Source: Candidatus Aminicenantota bacterium
GTDB taxonomy: Bacteria; Acidobacteriota; Aminicenantia; Aminicenantales; Aminicenantaceae
Direction: 5' to 3'
Length of the DNA stretch: 64,000 bases
Assembly (NCBI GenBank): GCA_016927475.1
Contig: JAFGMO010000007.1
Location: forward strand, 1 to 64,000
Below, one piece after another: positions 27,650-38,512 of this stretch (the stretch's first letter is position 1; each line of letters starts with the position of its first letter). The notes under the pieces were generated by a model, which was given only the letters and a program-made list of their open reading frames with translations, did no database searches and was not told where the DNA came from. The position numbers were made by a program, and so were the translations under genes.

Positions 27650-30031
27650 TTATTCGTAGCGGAGGGCTGAGGCGGGATCGGTTCGGGCTGCCTTCAAGGC
27701 CTGCCCGCTGACCGTCAGCGCCGCTAGAAGAACGGCCGATACTCCGACCAAAAGAAAGACGCCGATTCCGACGGATACCCGGGAAGCAAAATCCTGAAGA
27801 AGCCTTTTGGCCAAAAAATATCCGGCCGGCCAGGCAAAAACATTAGCCAGAAGCACCCAGCGGACAAAATCTTTGGTCATGCTGACGACAATATTCATCT
27901 CGCCGGCCCCCAGAACCTTGCGGATGCCGATCTCCTTGGTCCGCCGTTCGGCCAAAAAAGAGGCCAATCCGAAAAGCCCCAGGCAGGAGATAAAAACCGC
28001 CAAACCTGTAAAAAAGTTAAAGACCGTAAGCATTCGATGCTCTTCTTCGTACAACTCGGCGTAGGTCTCATCGAGAAACTGGTATTCAAAGGGGGAAACG
28101 GGATTGAATTTTTTCCATATCTTCTCTAGGTCCGATATGGTTTTCGGAACGTCGGCTCCGCGAATCTTGACCAGAACGAGCCCCCTGTCCCTGGCCGCGG
28201 CCATTCCGGTGATATAAAAAAAACGGGGTTCAACCTCATGGTGAAGAGAGCGGAAGTGCGCATCGCGGACGACACCGATGATCACGGCCTTTTTGTCTTT
28301 TGAAACGGAGAACCATTTCCCCAGCGGTTCTTCCATCCCCATGGCTTTTACCGCCGTTTCATTGAGAATTACGGCTCCTCGTTTATCCGAAGGATTCTCC
28401 CGGGAAAAAACCCGGCCTTGAACCAAATCCAGGTTCAGAGTTTTGAAAAAATCATAGTCTACGCCGCAGTAAACCATATCCAGGTCTTCCTCGCCTTCTC
28501 TGCCTTCCCAATCAAAATTCCCCGAACTCCGCGATGTTGTCCGGCTGAAGGGATAACGTTCGGCCGAGACGGAAATTACCTCGGGATTCGACAGAAGGTC
28601 GTTTTTGAAAGCGTCAAAACGGGAAGCAACGCTTCCTTTGACAGGAATTTGGATGACGTTTTCCTTGCTGAATCCCAAATCCACGTGGGACAGATAAAAA
28701 AACTGCCTGGCCACGACCACCGTTCCTATAAGAAGAATAACGGTCAAGGTGAACTGAAAAACGACAAGGATTCTTCGGAGGGTCAATCCGCCCTCACGGG
28801 ATCCTTTTCCCCCTTTAAGCATCAGGGAAGGCCTGAGTCCGGAAAGAAAGACTGCGGGATATCCTCCGGCCAGAAATCCCGTCACCAGAAAAAGGACGGC
28901 CAGACCGACAAGAAGGTCCGGCCGAGTCAGGTTCAAGGACATCTCTTTGCCGCTGAGGCGGTTAAGAATAGGAAGAAGCAAAAAGGACAACGCCAGGGCC
29001 GTCAAAAAAGATATTCCCGTCAAAAAGAAAGATTCCCCCAAAAACCGGCGGATAAGCTGGCCACGCGAGGCACCGACCGTCCTGCGCAGGCTGACTTCCT
29101 TGGCTTTGAGCGCCGAGCGGGCTGTGGACAGATTGCAAAAATTGACACAGGCTATCAACAGCACAAAAACGGCTATGGCGGAAAACAAAACAACCACGCT
29201 TCGGTTGCCGAGAAGAACCGTATCCCTTTGGTAAGTCCTGGCATCAAGATGGACACGGGCGAGGGGCTGAAGACGAAAGGACGCCCCATCCTCCACCTGG
29301 GGGCACTTGTTGTCCCGGGCCAGTTGCGTCATTTTCGGTCCCAGCTCGGCCGGGTCCGTATCCGGACGAAGAAGAACGTACGTATTAAAGTTGAAGGCCC
29401 CCCAATGGACGCCGTAGCCCGAAAGTTCTTCGATGAAGGCAAAGGAGCTGACAAAATCAAAGCGCAGGGTGGAATGCCGGGGAATATCTGCAATAACGCC
29501 CTTGACAACGGCTTGTTTCCCATCGACCTCGATGGTTTGGCCTACCGGATTCTCTTCCTCAAAATATTTACGGGCCAAACTTTCGGTGATGACAATATCC
29601 GTCGGATGAGAAAAAGCCGTTTCCGGATTTCCTTTGATAAAACGAAAGGAAAATACTTCAAAAAGGGAAGGATCGGCGATGATTCCCCGGCTCTCATAAA
29701 ACGCCTTGTCCCGGTAGCGGAAAACCAACCGGCTGTGGTCGGCAATACGGACGGTTTTCTTGACTTCGGGGATTTGTTCTTCGACAACTTCAGCCAGGGG
29801 ACGAGGCGTTCCCTCCATCCCATTCCAACTGTATTTGGGCCAGTCGGACACAATACGGTGAATGTTGCCGAAATGTTCATGGAACCGGTCAAAGTTCACC
29901 TCGTCCCGAACCCAGAGCAGGATGAGGATACAGCAGGCCATCCCCGCGGCCAGGCCGAAAATATTAATAAACGTATGTGTCTCCTGTTTTTTCATACCGC
30001 GAAGAGCGGTTTTGATGGTGTTTGCAAACAT
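27650..30031 (-). CDS. FtsX-like/MacB_PCD ABC permease
   Basis: FINIFGLAAGMACCILILLWV...RTKEIGIRKVLGAG. ATG at 30031 preceded by GGAGG. Confidence 0.92.
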   Translation of the reverse strand: MFANTIKTALRGMKKQETHTFINIFGLAAGMACCILILLWVRDEVNFDRFHEHFGNIHRIVSDWPKYSWNGMEGTPRPLAEVVEEQIPEVKKTVRIADHSRLVFRYRDKAFYESRGIIADPSLFEVFSFRFIKGNPETAFSHPTDIVITESLARKYFEEENPVGQTIEVDGKQAVVKGVIADIPRHSTLRFDFVSSFAFIEELSGYGVHWGAFNFNTYVLLRPDTDPAELGPKMTQLARDNKCPQVEDGASFRLQPLARVHLDARTYQRDTVLLGNRSVVVLFSAIAVFVLLIACVNFCNLSTARSALKAKEVSLRRTVGASRGQLIRRFLGESFFLTGISFLTALALSFLLLPILNRLSGKEMSLNLTRPDLLVGLAVLFLVTGFLAGGYPAVFLSGLRPSLMLKGGKGSREGGLTLRRILVVFQFTLTVILLIGTVVVARQFFYLSHVDLGFSKENVIQIPVKGSVASRFDAFKNDLLSNPEVISVSAERYPFSRTTSRSSGNFDWEGREGEEDLDMVYCGVDYDFFKTLNLDLVQGRVFSRENPSDKRGAVILNETAVKAMGMEEPLGKWFSVSKDKKAVIIGVVRDAHFRSLHHEVEPRFFYITGMAAARDRGLVLVKIRGADVPKTISDLEKIWKKFNPVSPFEYQFLDETYAELYEEEHRMLTVFNFFTGLAVFISCLGLFGLASFLAERRTKEIGIRKVLGAGEMNIVVSMTKDFVRWVLLANVFAWPAGYFLAKRLLQDFASRVSVGIGVFLLVGVSAVLLAALTVSGQALKAARTDPASALRYE

Positions 30032-30090
30032 GTTTTCCTCCATGAAAAGGCCTGTCCCGGCCTAGAACCGGGACAGGCTTCGTGAAATTT

Positions 30091-32190
30091 TCAAGGTTGT
30101 TTTTCAATGACTCTAGCCTTTGCAGGATCATCCGTCGGGACCTCGAGTTCGGTTCCAAAAACGATGGTTCCGTCGGAGCAAATGAGAGCCGCTTGCCTGG
30201 CGATAAAACATCTTTCCTTGGGCAACAGCATAATCCGCCCGACAAGGACCCAGTCTTTACCGTTTTTGCTTCGTGCGGCCTGGGCCAGGCTGAAATCCTG
30301 CTTGGCGGCGGAGGATTTTGAAGGCATGGAATGCAGGACTGTTTGAACGCTCCAGCCTTGAACATTGGTGGAAAGAACGGGGTAATAATGACGGGTCCGC
30401 CTCTCGTCTTCACGAAGGAGAAGCTGCTTTTTTATCCAGGCTTTTCCGTACAGAAGCTGGTATCCGGCCGGGTCGTCAAGAGGAACTAAGATCAGGCCCT
30501 GGGCTTTGATGTTCCGGTCCGGATCGAGGATAAGCGCTCCATGCCCGACCAGGCACTGACGTTTTTTCAGCCAGATAATATCCCCTAGCAAGGTCCATGA
30601 GCGATGAGGAATTTGCGCTTCGGCCAAGGCGACATTCACCAGGTTGGAATATTTATCCCGGCCGGTTTCCTTTTCTTTGCCGGAAGGAGTGGTTTTTTCA
30701 GGAAGAACGGCCCTGGACTGCTCGAAATTAACCAGGTCCTTTTCGAACTCACTGACGGAAAAATATTTACGGGCCGTATGAATACGAAGCCCCGGCTTCA
30801 GGGTGTAAACGGCGTTAACTTCTAGCTCGCCGTGATCCGGCAGGGTTAATTCTTTCCCGACCTGCCGTTTTCCTTTAAGCTTACCTAAAGATTGTATCAG
30901 ACTTTCCAGTTCTTTGGACAAGGGCTCAGGCGAAGTTTCCTTCTCGGATATACTCTGGGCTTTCCCCGGTTTGATGTTCACGAATTGAAGAGTGACAAGG
31001 GAAAGCCTGTCACCGCTCCGCTTGACGATCATCCGGCTGTCTTTTTTTTTGAGGAGGAATGTTTTATTTTCTTTCTTGTTCGTCCTCAGGTTCCGGAATT
31101 CAACTTCTCCCTGGATAAGGTCTTCGGTTATATCCAGCTCGTCCGGCTTAATCCAAATCATAAAATCACCCGCGCGGTGCATGATAATCATCTGCCGCTC
31201 GTCCCGGGTTACACCGTAAGAAGCGGGAAGCGTTCCATCTGCCGACCGGGAAAATCGTGATATTTTGCCCTCGAACACTTTACGGACGGCACGCTTCACA
31301 GCATTTTCGCTTTGCCAGCCGGAAAGACCCAGGTTGATGGTGTTGAATTTTTCTTCGGGAAAACGGCTATACAGGTTCTCATCGAGAAGCCGGCAGCCGT
31401 AGACATAATATTTCAACCCGACAGGAATCTGCAGGGCACGTGCTTTTTTCATCCAGAAGGTGGCCTCCTCACGGACTCCCTTATCTTTATCCGACCGGCC
31501 GGCCTCCTCGATAAGGTTCATGGCCGAAGATGCTGAAAAACTTCCCAAAAGAGAGACAATCTTTTTCCGGACGTCGGCGTCAGGATCACTTTGAAGAAGA
31601 CGCTTATAGATGGGCAGAACGTAGTCTTCATCCAATCCGGCCATGGATTGGAGTGCCAGGAGTTTTATTTCCCGCATGTTTTTTTTCTGCGTTCTGAGGG
31701 CTTCGTCGATATAGGATTTGTATTCCTCATGTCCGATCAATACCAGCTGGGCGGCGATCTCAACACGCAGAGCCAGGCCGTCGTCCCGCCACAGGCTTTT
31801 CGGGAAATCCTGAATGAGGACGTTTAACTTGCGTACCGCTTCTTCCTTGAGAGTAAGAATGTCCTCCTCCCCTCTACCCTTTTTAGACAGCATGTCCAGA
31901 CTCTGGGCCAGCCAGTAGAGGGCTTCGTCTCGAAGGCGCCCTCTGGGAAAATCGTTCAGGTAATTTTCAAATCCCTCTCGGGCTTTATCCCAGCGCCTTT
32001 TAAAAACATGTTCCTTGGCCTGGAAAAAGCGGTCCATTTCTTCGTCCCCTTCAAGAACGAAGAGGTTTTCCATGGATATGTTTTCCATCCGACATTCTCC
32101 GGCAAGGCCGTTTAACGCCCAAGCCTCAGCAGCGGTAAAAAACCATATACAAATCCATCCCCAGATGAAAATTTTTCCGTTTTTTTTCAT
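30091..32190 (-). CDS. secreted protein with TPR/HEAT-like repeats
   Basis: Signal peptide; repeat-like region (GRLRDEALYWLAQSLDML...; DPDADVRKKIVSLLGSFSASSAMNLIEEAGRSDKDKGVREEATFWMKK). Confidence 0.65.
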   Translation of the reverse strand: MKKNGKIFIWGWICIWFFTAAEAWALNGLAGECRMENISMENLFVLEGDEEMDRFFQAKEHVFKRRWDKAREGFENYLNDFPRGRLRDEALYWLAQSLDMLSKKGRGEEDILTLKEEAVRKLNVLIQDFPKSLWRDDGLALRVEIAAQLVLIGHEEYKSYIDEALRTQKKNMREIKLLALQSMAGLDEDYVLPIYKRLLQSDPDADVRKKIVSLLGSFSASSAMNLIEEAGRSDKDKGVREEATFWMKKARALQIPVGLKYYVYGCRLLDENLYSRFPEEKFNTINLGLSGWQSENAVKRAVRKVFEGKISRFSRSADGTLPASYGVTRDERQMIIMHRAGDFMIWIKPDELDITEDLIQGEVEFRNLRTNKKENKTFLLKKKDSRMIVKRSGDRLSLVTLQFVNIKPGKAQSISEKETSPEPLSKELESLIQSLGKLKGKRQVGKELTLPDHGELEVNAVYTLKPGLRIHTARKYFSVSEFEKDLVNFEQSRAVLPEKTTPSGKEKETGRDKYSNLVNVALAEAQIPHRSWTLLGDIIWLKKRQCLVGHGALILDPDRNIKAQGLILVPLDDPAGYQLLYGKAWIKKQLLLREDERRTRHYYPVLSTNVQGWSVQTVLHSMPSKSSAAKQDFSLAQAARSKNGKDWVLVGRIMLLPKERCFIARQAALICSDGTIVFGTELEVPTDDPAKARVIEKQP

Positions 32191-32203
32191 ATCAGCCTCC
32201 ATA

Positions 32204-32905
32204 TCAGATCGTGGATTTTGAAGTCAAAAGCTCCCGCATCCTGAGAGAAACCTTCTTTTCCCGGATCATGCGGACCAGGTATTGGGCCGTATCCCGGTCA
32301 TCGGGCTTCAGATTGTCCATGGACATCAGGATGAATTCCAAATCCTGAAGAAGCTCCAGTATCTCGGGGTCCCCGTTCTGTGAAGCCATTTCCTTCAGCA
32401 GCCGTGTTCGAAAAAGCATGTCGCTGATGATCTCTTTTTCCAGGCGCCGGATTTTTTCCGGTGTTTCGACACCGTCCCTGTTGAGGAAATTGACCAGGAC
32501 CGGTTTGACATTGTCGACATAGGCTGCCAGGGAGGGAGCCGAAGAGGTCTCCGGCATGAAACCCTGCCGGCCGGAGTTTAAGACCATTTTTCCGGCGAAA
32601 TAGCCCAAAACGAAAACGGCTAAAAAAGAGCATGCGGCCAGGATCCATTTCCGGGCTGGAAAAAATCCCCTGGGCCGGCGGCGGCTCTCAATTCCCTTAG
32701 AGACGGCTTTCCAGGACTTCTCCAGGTCCGGAGGAGGAATGTCCGCCTCTTTCATGCGCAGGCCCATAAGAGAAGCCGTTTTTTCATAACGGCGGGCGCA
32801 TGCGGGACAATCCTTCAGATGTTCCTCGAGTTCTTTCCTTTGTGCGGGTGTGAGCCTACCGAAGATACCGATAGCCATAAGATCTTTTGCATGTTGACAG
32901 TTCAT
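32204..32905 (-). CDS. anti-sigma factor with zf-HC2 zinc finger
   Basis: MNCQHAKDLMAIGIFGRLTPAQRKELEEHLKDCPACARRYE, TM helix. Start overlaps the sigma-factor stop (ATGA). Confidence 0.85.
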   Translation of the reverse strand: MNCQHAKDLMAIGIFGRLTPAQRKELEEHLKDCPACARRYEKTASLMGLRMKEADIPPPDLEKSWKAVSKGIESRRRPRGFFPARKWILAACSFLAVFVLGYFAGKMVLNSGRQGFMPETSSAPSLAAYVDNVKPVLVNFLNRDGVETPEKIRRLEKEIISDMLFRTRLLKEMASQNGDPEILELLQDLEFILMSMDNLKPDDRDTAQYLVRMIREKKVSLRMRELLTSKSTI

Positions 32906-33492
32906 GGTTTCCCCCAAACGGGTTCCAGTATTTTCCTAAGCTTTCTTTGGGCCCGGAAAATCTGGGTTTTGACATTACTCTGGCTGCACCGCAGAGTTTG
33001 GGCGATATCTTTGATATCCATATGCTGGGTAAATCTCATTTCAAAAACGAGACGCTGTTTGGGAGAAAGGATAGACAAAGCCCGGCGGATGCTTTCGCCT
33101 ACTTGCTTCTGTTCCGTGCTGTCTTCAGGAGATGGATTTGCGGATGGGAGCTCCTGCGGCATGTCGGATAGGGAGAGCTGGTCGTGCCGGTGTTTTCTTC
33201 GCTGCTTTCGAAAATGGTCGAGGGCACAGTTGAGACAGATGGTATTGATCCAGGAAGAAAAAGTATGTTCCGGACTGAAGCGGAAAGTACGAAGGCTCTT
33301 GAAGGCCTTGATGAAGGTATCCTGCATGATGTCCTCGGCATCCGCCCGGGATCCCGTCTGCCTGTAGGCGATACGGTAAATCCGGTCACCATGCCGGTCG
33401 TAAAGCTGACGAAAAGCTTCCGGGTTTCCTTCTTTGGCCAGCATGATATTCATGTGCTCGTTCATCTGCGGTGCTTTCTTGTCTTCATTCAT
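32902..33492 (-). CDS. ECF (RpoE-like) RNA polymerase sigma factor
   Basis: FRQLYDRHGDRIYRIAYRQTGSRADAEDIMQDTFIKAFKSL...LSPKQRLVFEMRFTQHMDIKDIAQTLRCSQSNVKTQIFRAQRKLRKIL. Confidence 0.93.
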   Translation of the reverse strand: MNEDKKAPQMNEHMNIMLAKEGNPEAFRQLYDRHGDRIYRIAYRQTGSRADAEDIMQDTFIKAFKSLRTFRFSPEHTFSSWINTICLNCALDHFRKQRRKHRHDQLSLSDMPQELPSANPSPEDSTEQKQVGESIRRALSILSPKQRLVFEMRFTQHMDIKDIAQTLRCSQSNVKTQIFRAQRKLRKILEPVWGKP

Positions 33493-33719
33493 TTAAGGGA
33501 ACGTTTGGCTGTCCAAAAAAGTCTACATCATAACCGTCCGTTTTTTCCGTTTTTGATTGTGGAGGCATGTATTTTTTATACCATATACGGCGTCCGCCGT
33601 CTTTACCAGCCAAACCATTCTTGCTTCTCCTTCACACTTTTTTTGTCATCTTCTTGTCTTGACAAAAATTTTGTCATTCTATAAAGAAAAAACAACGACA
33701 AATCTTGGAAGGAATAAAC

Positions 33720-35147
33720 ATGAAGGGGAAAAAATTTCGCACCGTGATTCTAGTTTTTTTGATAGCCTGTCTTTGTCTCGGAGTCAACAAATGCAAACCT
33801 GACCAGGACGATGACGGCATTCCTGATGAAGAAGACAATTGTCCCTATGTAGCCAACGCGGACCAGACCGATTCTGACCTGGACGGTCTGGGGGACGCCT
33901 GTGATAACTGCGCGCACATATCAAACGCGGACCAGCAAGACAGCGATGGGGACGGGATTGGCGATGCCTGCCAAACATTCAACAAGGTATTCGGCGGAGC
34001 GGAAAACGATTTAGCCTACGATGTCGCCCAAACGGGGGACGGCGGATTTTTTATCACCGGGGAAACAAAATCCATCGGCAGCGGGGATTATGATGTATTG
34101 GTTCTCAAACTGGATCGTTATGGAAACCTCGAATGGAAAAAAACCTTCGGCGGCACCGGCGAGGATTGGGGCATTCAAGGAGGACCCAACTCGACAGGAG
34201 GCTATACCATCGTTGGAAACACTGAGTCTTACGGCGCCGGGGAGTGCGACGGATGGCTGATCGAAACGGATGCCAACGGCAACGAACTGAGGAAAAAAAC
34301 CTTCGGCGCGGACAAGGATGATCTTTTCTTGGATGGGATTTGGAATCAGAAAATAGCGGTCGCCGGAAGAAAATACCAGTCGGGAACAGATAAAGACTGG
34401 TGGTTTCTGGGAGCCGATAAGCAGTTCGAGAAGTTGTGGAGCGTCTGTCCCCCAGAGGCCAATGTCCAATATGCCTACGGTGTGGACGAGACACATGACG
34501 GAGGATATATCCTGGCCGGATACAGTGGTTATAACACCACCTTTGACGGCTGGATAGGTAAATTAAACAATTCCGGTGTCAAAATCTGGAGTGAATGGCG
34601 CGGCGGTCCGGACAGGGATTTTCTTTATGATGTTTATGCCGCTCCGGATGGCTCTCTTTATTTTCTTGGGGACACATGGTCTTACGGCTCAGGAAAAACT
34701 GATTTCTGGATGATGAAAACCGACAGCAACGGTTTGGTCGTTTGGAACAAATATTTCGGCGGAAACGAAAACGACTATTCCTACATGATGGCCCATGGGG
34801 CAAACGGGACGGATTATTTGTTTCTGACGGGAGAAACCAATTCTTTCGGCGCGGGAGAATTTGACCTGTGGCTTGTCAAAACGGATATGGACGGCAACAA
34901 AATCTGGGATAAAACATTCGGAGGTTCCGAATATGACGCCGGATACGGAGTCTGCTGTACGGATGACGGCGGATGTATCGCCGTGGGAGGAACGGACAGT
35001 TGGGGTTCCGGTAAAGCCGACATATGGGTCATCAAAACCGATACCCAGGGCAACACTCCGGCGACACCCACGGTGGAAGCCTTCGCTCTATCGGTTTCTT
35101 CTTCGGGCACTTCAGATTCCGGTCCAAGACGGTCCCGCAGACATTAA
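33720..35147 (+). CDS. thrombospondin type-3 repeat protein with ~7 propeller-like repeats
   Basis: [37 protein letters not shown]; recurring TFGG...D...DGGYI..G.T.S.GxGxxDxWL.KTDxxGN units. Confidence 0.8.
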   Translation: MKGKKFRTVILVFLIACLCLGVNKCKPDQDDDGIPDEEDNCPYVANADQTDSDLDGLGDACDNCAHISNADQQDSDGDGIGDACQTFNKVFGGAENDLAYDVAQTGDGGFFITGETKSIGSGDYDVLVLKLDRYGNLEWKKTFGGTGEDWGIQGGPNSTGGYTIVGNTESYGAGECDGWLIETDANGNELRKKTFGADKDDLFLDGIWNQKIAVAGRKYQSGTDKDWWFLGADKQFEKLWSVCPPEANVQYAYGVDETHDGGYILAGYSGYNTTFDGWIGKLNNSGVKIWSEWRGGPDRDFLYDVYAAPDGSLYFLGDTWSYGSGKTDFWMMKTDSNGLVVWNKYFGGNENDYSYMMAHGANGTDYLFLTGETNSFGAGEFDLWLVKTDMDGNKIWDKTFGGSEYDAGYGVCCTDDGGCIAVGGTDSWGSGKADIWVIKTDTQGNTPATPTVEAFALSVSSSGTSDSGPRRSRRH

Positions 35148-35201
35148 AACCGCCTAAATCATTTTATTATCACCGAAATGCGGATTTCCTCAGCATCAGT
35201 A

Positions 35202-35242
35202 TTTAACCTGCTTTATTCACAATATGAATAATGCAGGTTAAC
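35202..35242. terminator. long hairpin at convergent gene ends (17-nt arms)
   Basis: TTAACCTGCTTTATTCA-CAATA-TGAATAATGCAGGTTAA; 16/17 pairing, between the ends of the 33720(+) and 35213(-) genes. No poly-T tract. Confidence 0.5.
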
Positions 35243-36220
35243 GTTGACCGATACATTGAAAAACCGGTAATCAGTGTATTCGATGACCGTCTCCACCCAA
35301 TAAAGACTTCGCTTGGGCATGGAGAAGGAATAGGTGATCTCAAAGTCCTCTGATTTGTCTCTCCAAATATTTTCCTTAAACACGGTCCGGCTCGGAAAAC
35401 GGAGGCCTTTTTTTTCTATCCCATAAAAATGGGTTAGGATGACCTTTCTTCTCAGGCCGGTATTATTGAGGTCCTCCAGTCCGAGAATCGAATCCTGGGC
35501 TACATCGATACGGAGAACGGCGCCGGATTTTTTTTCGATCCAGATCTTTCCGTAGTTGGGATTTTCCTCGGATATCTTGATGGGAATGGCCTCGATGATA
35601 ATCGCATTCCGGTCCCCGATACGCCCCTCGCCGATGACACTGTAACGGTAATTCTTCTGTTGTTCTCGGCTGAGAAGACCGACCGGCCCGAACACGGCCC
35701 GTTTGGAATAAAAACGTTTTGCCTTCAGCGGAACATCTTTTTCTTCTATTTTCCGGCCGTTCTCTTCAACAAGGGTTCTTTTTTCCCTGATGCTGTTTTC
35801 CTCTTTTATCAGCTGATAGTCGTATATATAAAAATTTTTGTCCATCTCTCTCGGCCGGGGTTTTTTTCTGTAAAATTTTGGAGTCGACATGGGATGTTTG
35901 GACCTCAGAATTCTGTTGTTATCCTGTACGTTCGGAGGTGGGGATTGAGCCCGGCCGGAAAAAAAATCATCTTTTTTGTTCCCTTTTGACATTCGTTCTT
36001 CGATCTTTTCCAGGCAGACAAAATCCAAAGCGGCTTCGGTCAGGGCCGAGCAGTAAGCTGCGCTCATCGACAGAATTTTGTCCAGGTCGACGCCGGGGAT
36101 CTCTCGCGTTACCGGCCCTATACGTTTTTCCTCAGCCCAAACGGCCGGAAAACTGAGAAGCAAAATAAGGAGGCACGGCAAAATGTCCTGAATCTTTCTT
36201 ATTCCTTTTTCTCTTTTCAC
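35213..36220 (-). CDS. secreted hypothetical protein (outer-membrane lipoprotein-sorting-like)
   Basis: 335 aa with signal peptide; beta-rich; ATGA-type overlap with the upstream GWxTD gene. Confidence 0.6.
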   Translation of the reverse strand: MKREKGIRKIQDILPCLLILLLSFPAVWAEEKRIGPVTREIPGVDLDKILSMSAAYCSALTEAALDFVCLEKIEERMSKGNKKDDFFSGRAQSPPPNVQDNNRILRSKHPMSTPKFYRKKPRPREMDKNFYIYDYQLIKEENSIREKRTLVEENGRKIEEKDVPLKAKRFYSKRAVFGPVGLLSREQQKNYRYSVIGEGRIGDRNAIIIEAIPIKISEENPNYGKIWIEKKSGAVLRIDVAQDSILGLEDLNNTGLRRKVILTHFYGIEKKGLRFPSRTVFKENIWRDKSEDFEITYSFSMPKRSLYWVETVIEYTDYRFFNVSVNVNLHYSYCE

Positions 36221-38319
36221 TTTTTGATCTCCACTTTTCGAATCTTTGCTTTGATTTCTTCCTGGTCCGGATTTACTTCCAGCGATTTCTTCCAGGCCTT
36301 CAGGGCTTCATTCCCGTCGCCCAACGTCAACAAACAGTCACCGACGGCATTAAGAATAGGGACCACATTCCCTTTCCGCGTCAGGGCTTCTTGATAGTGC
36401 TCCACCGCCTTCTCGAAATTTTTTTCACCCTGATAGGCCAGTCCAAGGTAATAATAAAGCTCGAATTGATCCCAGTCCCATTCGAGAAAAGGAACCAGAA
36501 CACACCGGGCTTCGGTATGTTCATTGAGAAAAAGAAGCGACCGGGCATAGCATAGGGCAAAATCCAGGGCTTCCGGTTCGGAACGGTAAGCTTGGGCCAG
36601 AAGCGGACGGGCTTTTTCCGGCTCCCCCTTGTTGAGATACTGATTTCCCCGGATAAAAAAATAAACCGGATCTGCCAAAGGTGGTCCCTCCTGGAAAAAA
36701 ACCCAGGTTTCCGGGAGCGATTTGCCAACCACCGTGAACGTTTTTTCAGCGGAAAATACCTCATCCACCTGCCCGGTCCGGAGCGACACTTTCAGTTCAT
36801 ACTCTCCGGGAGCCATTCCCTTAAGGGAAATATCTTCCAGGAAATGTGGAAGGGTTTTGCAGCCGGAAAGAGGTTTTTCGTAAGTGAGAACGATCCGTTC
36901 GTCCTTAACGACGGTGAACGACACCTTCCCTTGCTCCTTTAAACTGGGATCCAAGGATGATATCTGAAAAAAAACAAAAAGTGGATCCTCCTGGGAAAAA
37001 CGGTTGCGGATTGAAGGGTAAAGCTGTATATTTCCGGCTTTAAAGGGATGGGTACCCTTATCTTTCCCCTCAACCATTTCCACCCTGTCGGCCAGGATGA
37101 CAGGACCCAGCCCAGGTATGCGGGGCCCGTTCACCGTAAGATTTTTCTCGATGGATGTGAATTCCCGGGTCACCGTATTCTCCAGGTGAATATGCAGCGT
37201 GTAGCTGCCGGGAACCAGCGGAAACATATCATAAAGATGAAAGGGTCTGCTCCCGATGGTCTCTAATTGTTCTTCCTTCAATTCGAGAGGTAAGATCTCT
37301 TCATGCTGGAAAACGGTTTTGCCTTCCGCTCCCTCGACACGAACGGTTTTTTTGAGGTTCGTGAAATATTTATCCTCGAAAAAATCAACCGAAAGCTTTT
37401 CCGGCTCCACTGAAAAATGCACATAAGATAATCCCGCCTCGTCTTGAAGAACCTCGATCAAGGACCGGCTGTTCATGTAATGGGCTGAATAATCCACCTC
37501 AACGGTAGCCTTATGTTCCAGGAAATCATATACATAATCATCTTTGATATGCTTATAAGGATAGGTTCGGACCTGTTCAACAAGGATTGAAGAAGCCATT
37601 CTGTCCCCGTTGAACTCCAACATCAATCTTCCGTCACTTGTCGGAAAAGAAGACCAGGAGGCATAGGCAAGCTCAGGACCTTCGACGTTTTTCAGCAGCT
37701 CAAAGGCCAGTTTATCAGCAGCGTTCGGATCATCCGTTCCCATCGTTCCGTAGAGGCTGACCAGGTGCGTCAGGCTCCTCGGTCCATCAGAAATAGGAGA
37801 ATAAATTTCATAAGGGCCTACACCGAACCGCTTGAAAAAGAGAAGCCTAAAAAATGTCGGCTGTCCAAGCCCGGGATTTCCCTGGTAGTACCATAGCTCA
37901 CATGGATAGGTCGCACCCAGCTTTCCGCCGTATCTTACTCTTTGCTTCGGTTCTCCGAGAGCGATGTAGATCCGCCCGCGGTCCGTCCGCCAGCCGGGCA
38001 GGGGCGTTCCCCGGCCGAACATTTTATTGGCCTCTTCAATCCGTCTGTAGTGCCTCTCCTTGAATTCATTGCGGACGGAGCCCGGTGTCGGGTCCCTTTG
38101 TTTCCAGAACTCTTCCATAAACAAATCCCGTTCCCGGTTGGTTTCCAGCTTGGTAAAAGCCTCCTTTTCTTTGGGGCTTATGATATAGACAACTTCTTCT
38201 TTTAACCATTTTTCGTAAGGCTGGGGAAGCTCTGGTTTTTTCCCCGCATCTAGATAAAAAGCGGTAAGGACCAGAAATACATAACCGGTTGTAACCGCAC
38301 AAAAAAGTTTTTTATTCAT
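36217..38319 (-). CDS. GWxTD domain protein with TPRs
   Basis: GWRTDRGRIYIALGEPKQRVRYGG...CELWYY; C-terminal TPRs. Confidence 0.88.
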   Translation of the reverse strand: MNKKLFCAVTTGYVFLVLTAFYLDAGKKPELPQPYEKWLKEEVVYIISPKEKEAFTKLETNRERDLFMEEFWKQRDPTPGSVRNEFKERHYRRIEEANKMFGRGTPLPGWRTDRGRIYIALGEPKQRVRYGGKLGATYPCELWYYQGNPGLGQPTFFRLLFFKRFGVGPYEIYSPISDGPRSLTHLVSLYGTMGTDDPNAADKLAFELLKNVEGPELAYASWSSFPTSDGRLMLEFNGDRMASSILVEQVRTYPYKHIKDDYVYDFLEHKATVEVDYSAHYMNSRSLIEVLQDEAGLSYVHFSVEPEKLSVDFFEDKYFTNLKKTVRVEGAEGKTVFQHEEILPLELKEEQLETIGSRPFHLYDMFPLVPGSYTLHIHLENTVTREFTSIEKNLTVNGPRIPGLGPVILADRVEMVEGKDKGTHPFKAGNIQLYPSIRNRFSQEDPLFVFFQISSLDPSLKEQGKVSFTVVKDERIVLTYEKPLSGCKTLPHFLEDISLKGMAPGEYELKVSLRTGQVDEVFSAEKTFTVVGKSLPETWVFFQEGPPLADPVYFFIRGNQYLNKGEPEKARPLLAQAYRSEPEALDFALCYARSLLFLNEHTEARCVLVPFLEWDWDQFELYYYLGLAYQGEKNFEKAVEHYQEALTRKGNVVPILNAVGDCLLTLGDGNEALKAWKKSLEVNPDQEEIKAKIRKVEIKK

Positions 38320-38512
38320 CGCTTGTCCTTTCCAACAAACCTGTTCTCAGTGCAGATATCATGCCATCTTTGGTCAGGAATGAAAAATCCTTGGAGTGTC
38401 CTCAATAGGTGACATTCGTATATCTCACCGTCCCTCCGATAGTAAGAACGGAAAGCAAGTCGATTGATTATATTTTTTTTTTCATTATTATATAAAAGTA
38501 TTAAAAAAATCC

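Noticed and set aside
28418-30085. 555-aa plus-strand ORF
   Set aside because: Lies antisense to the clearly homologous FtsX permease (27650-30031, -); low-complexity charged translation with no recognisable domain. Shadow ORF.
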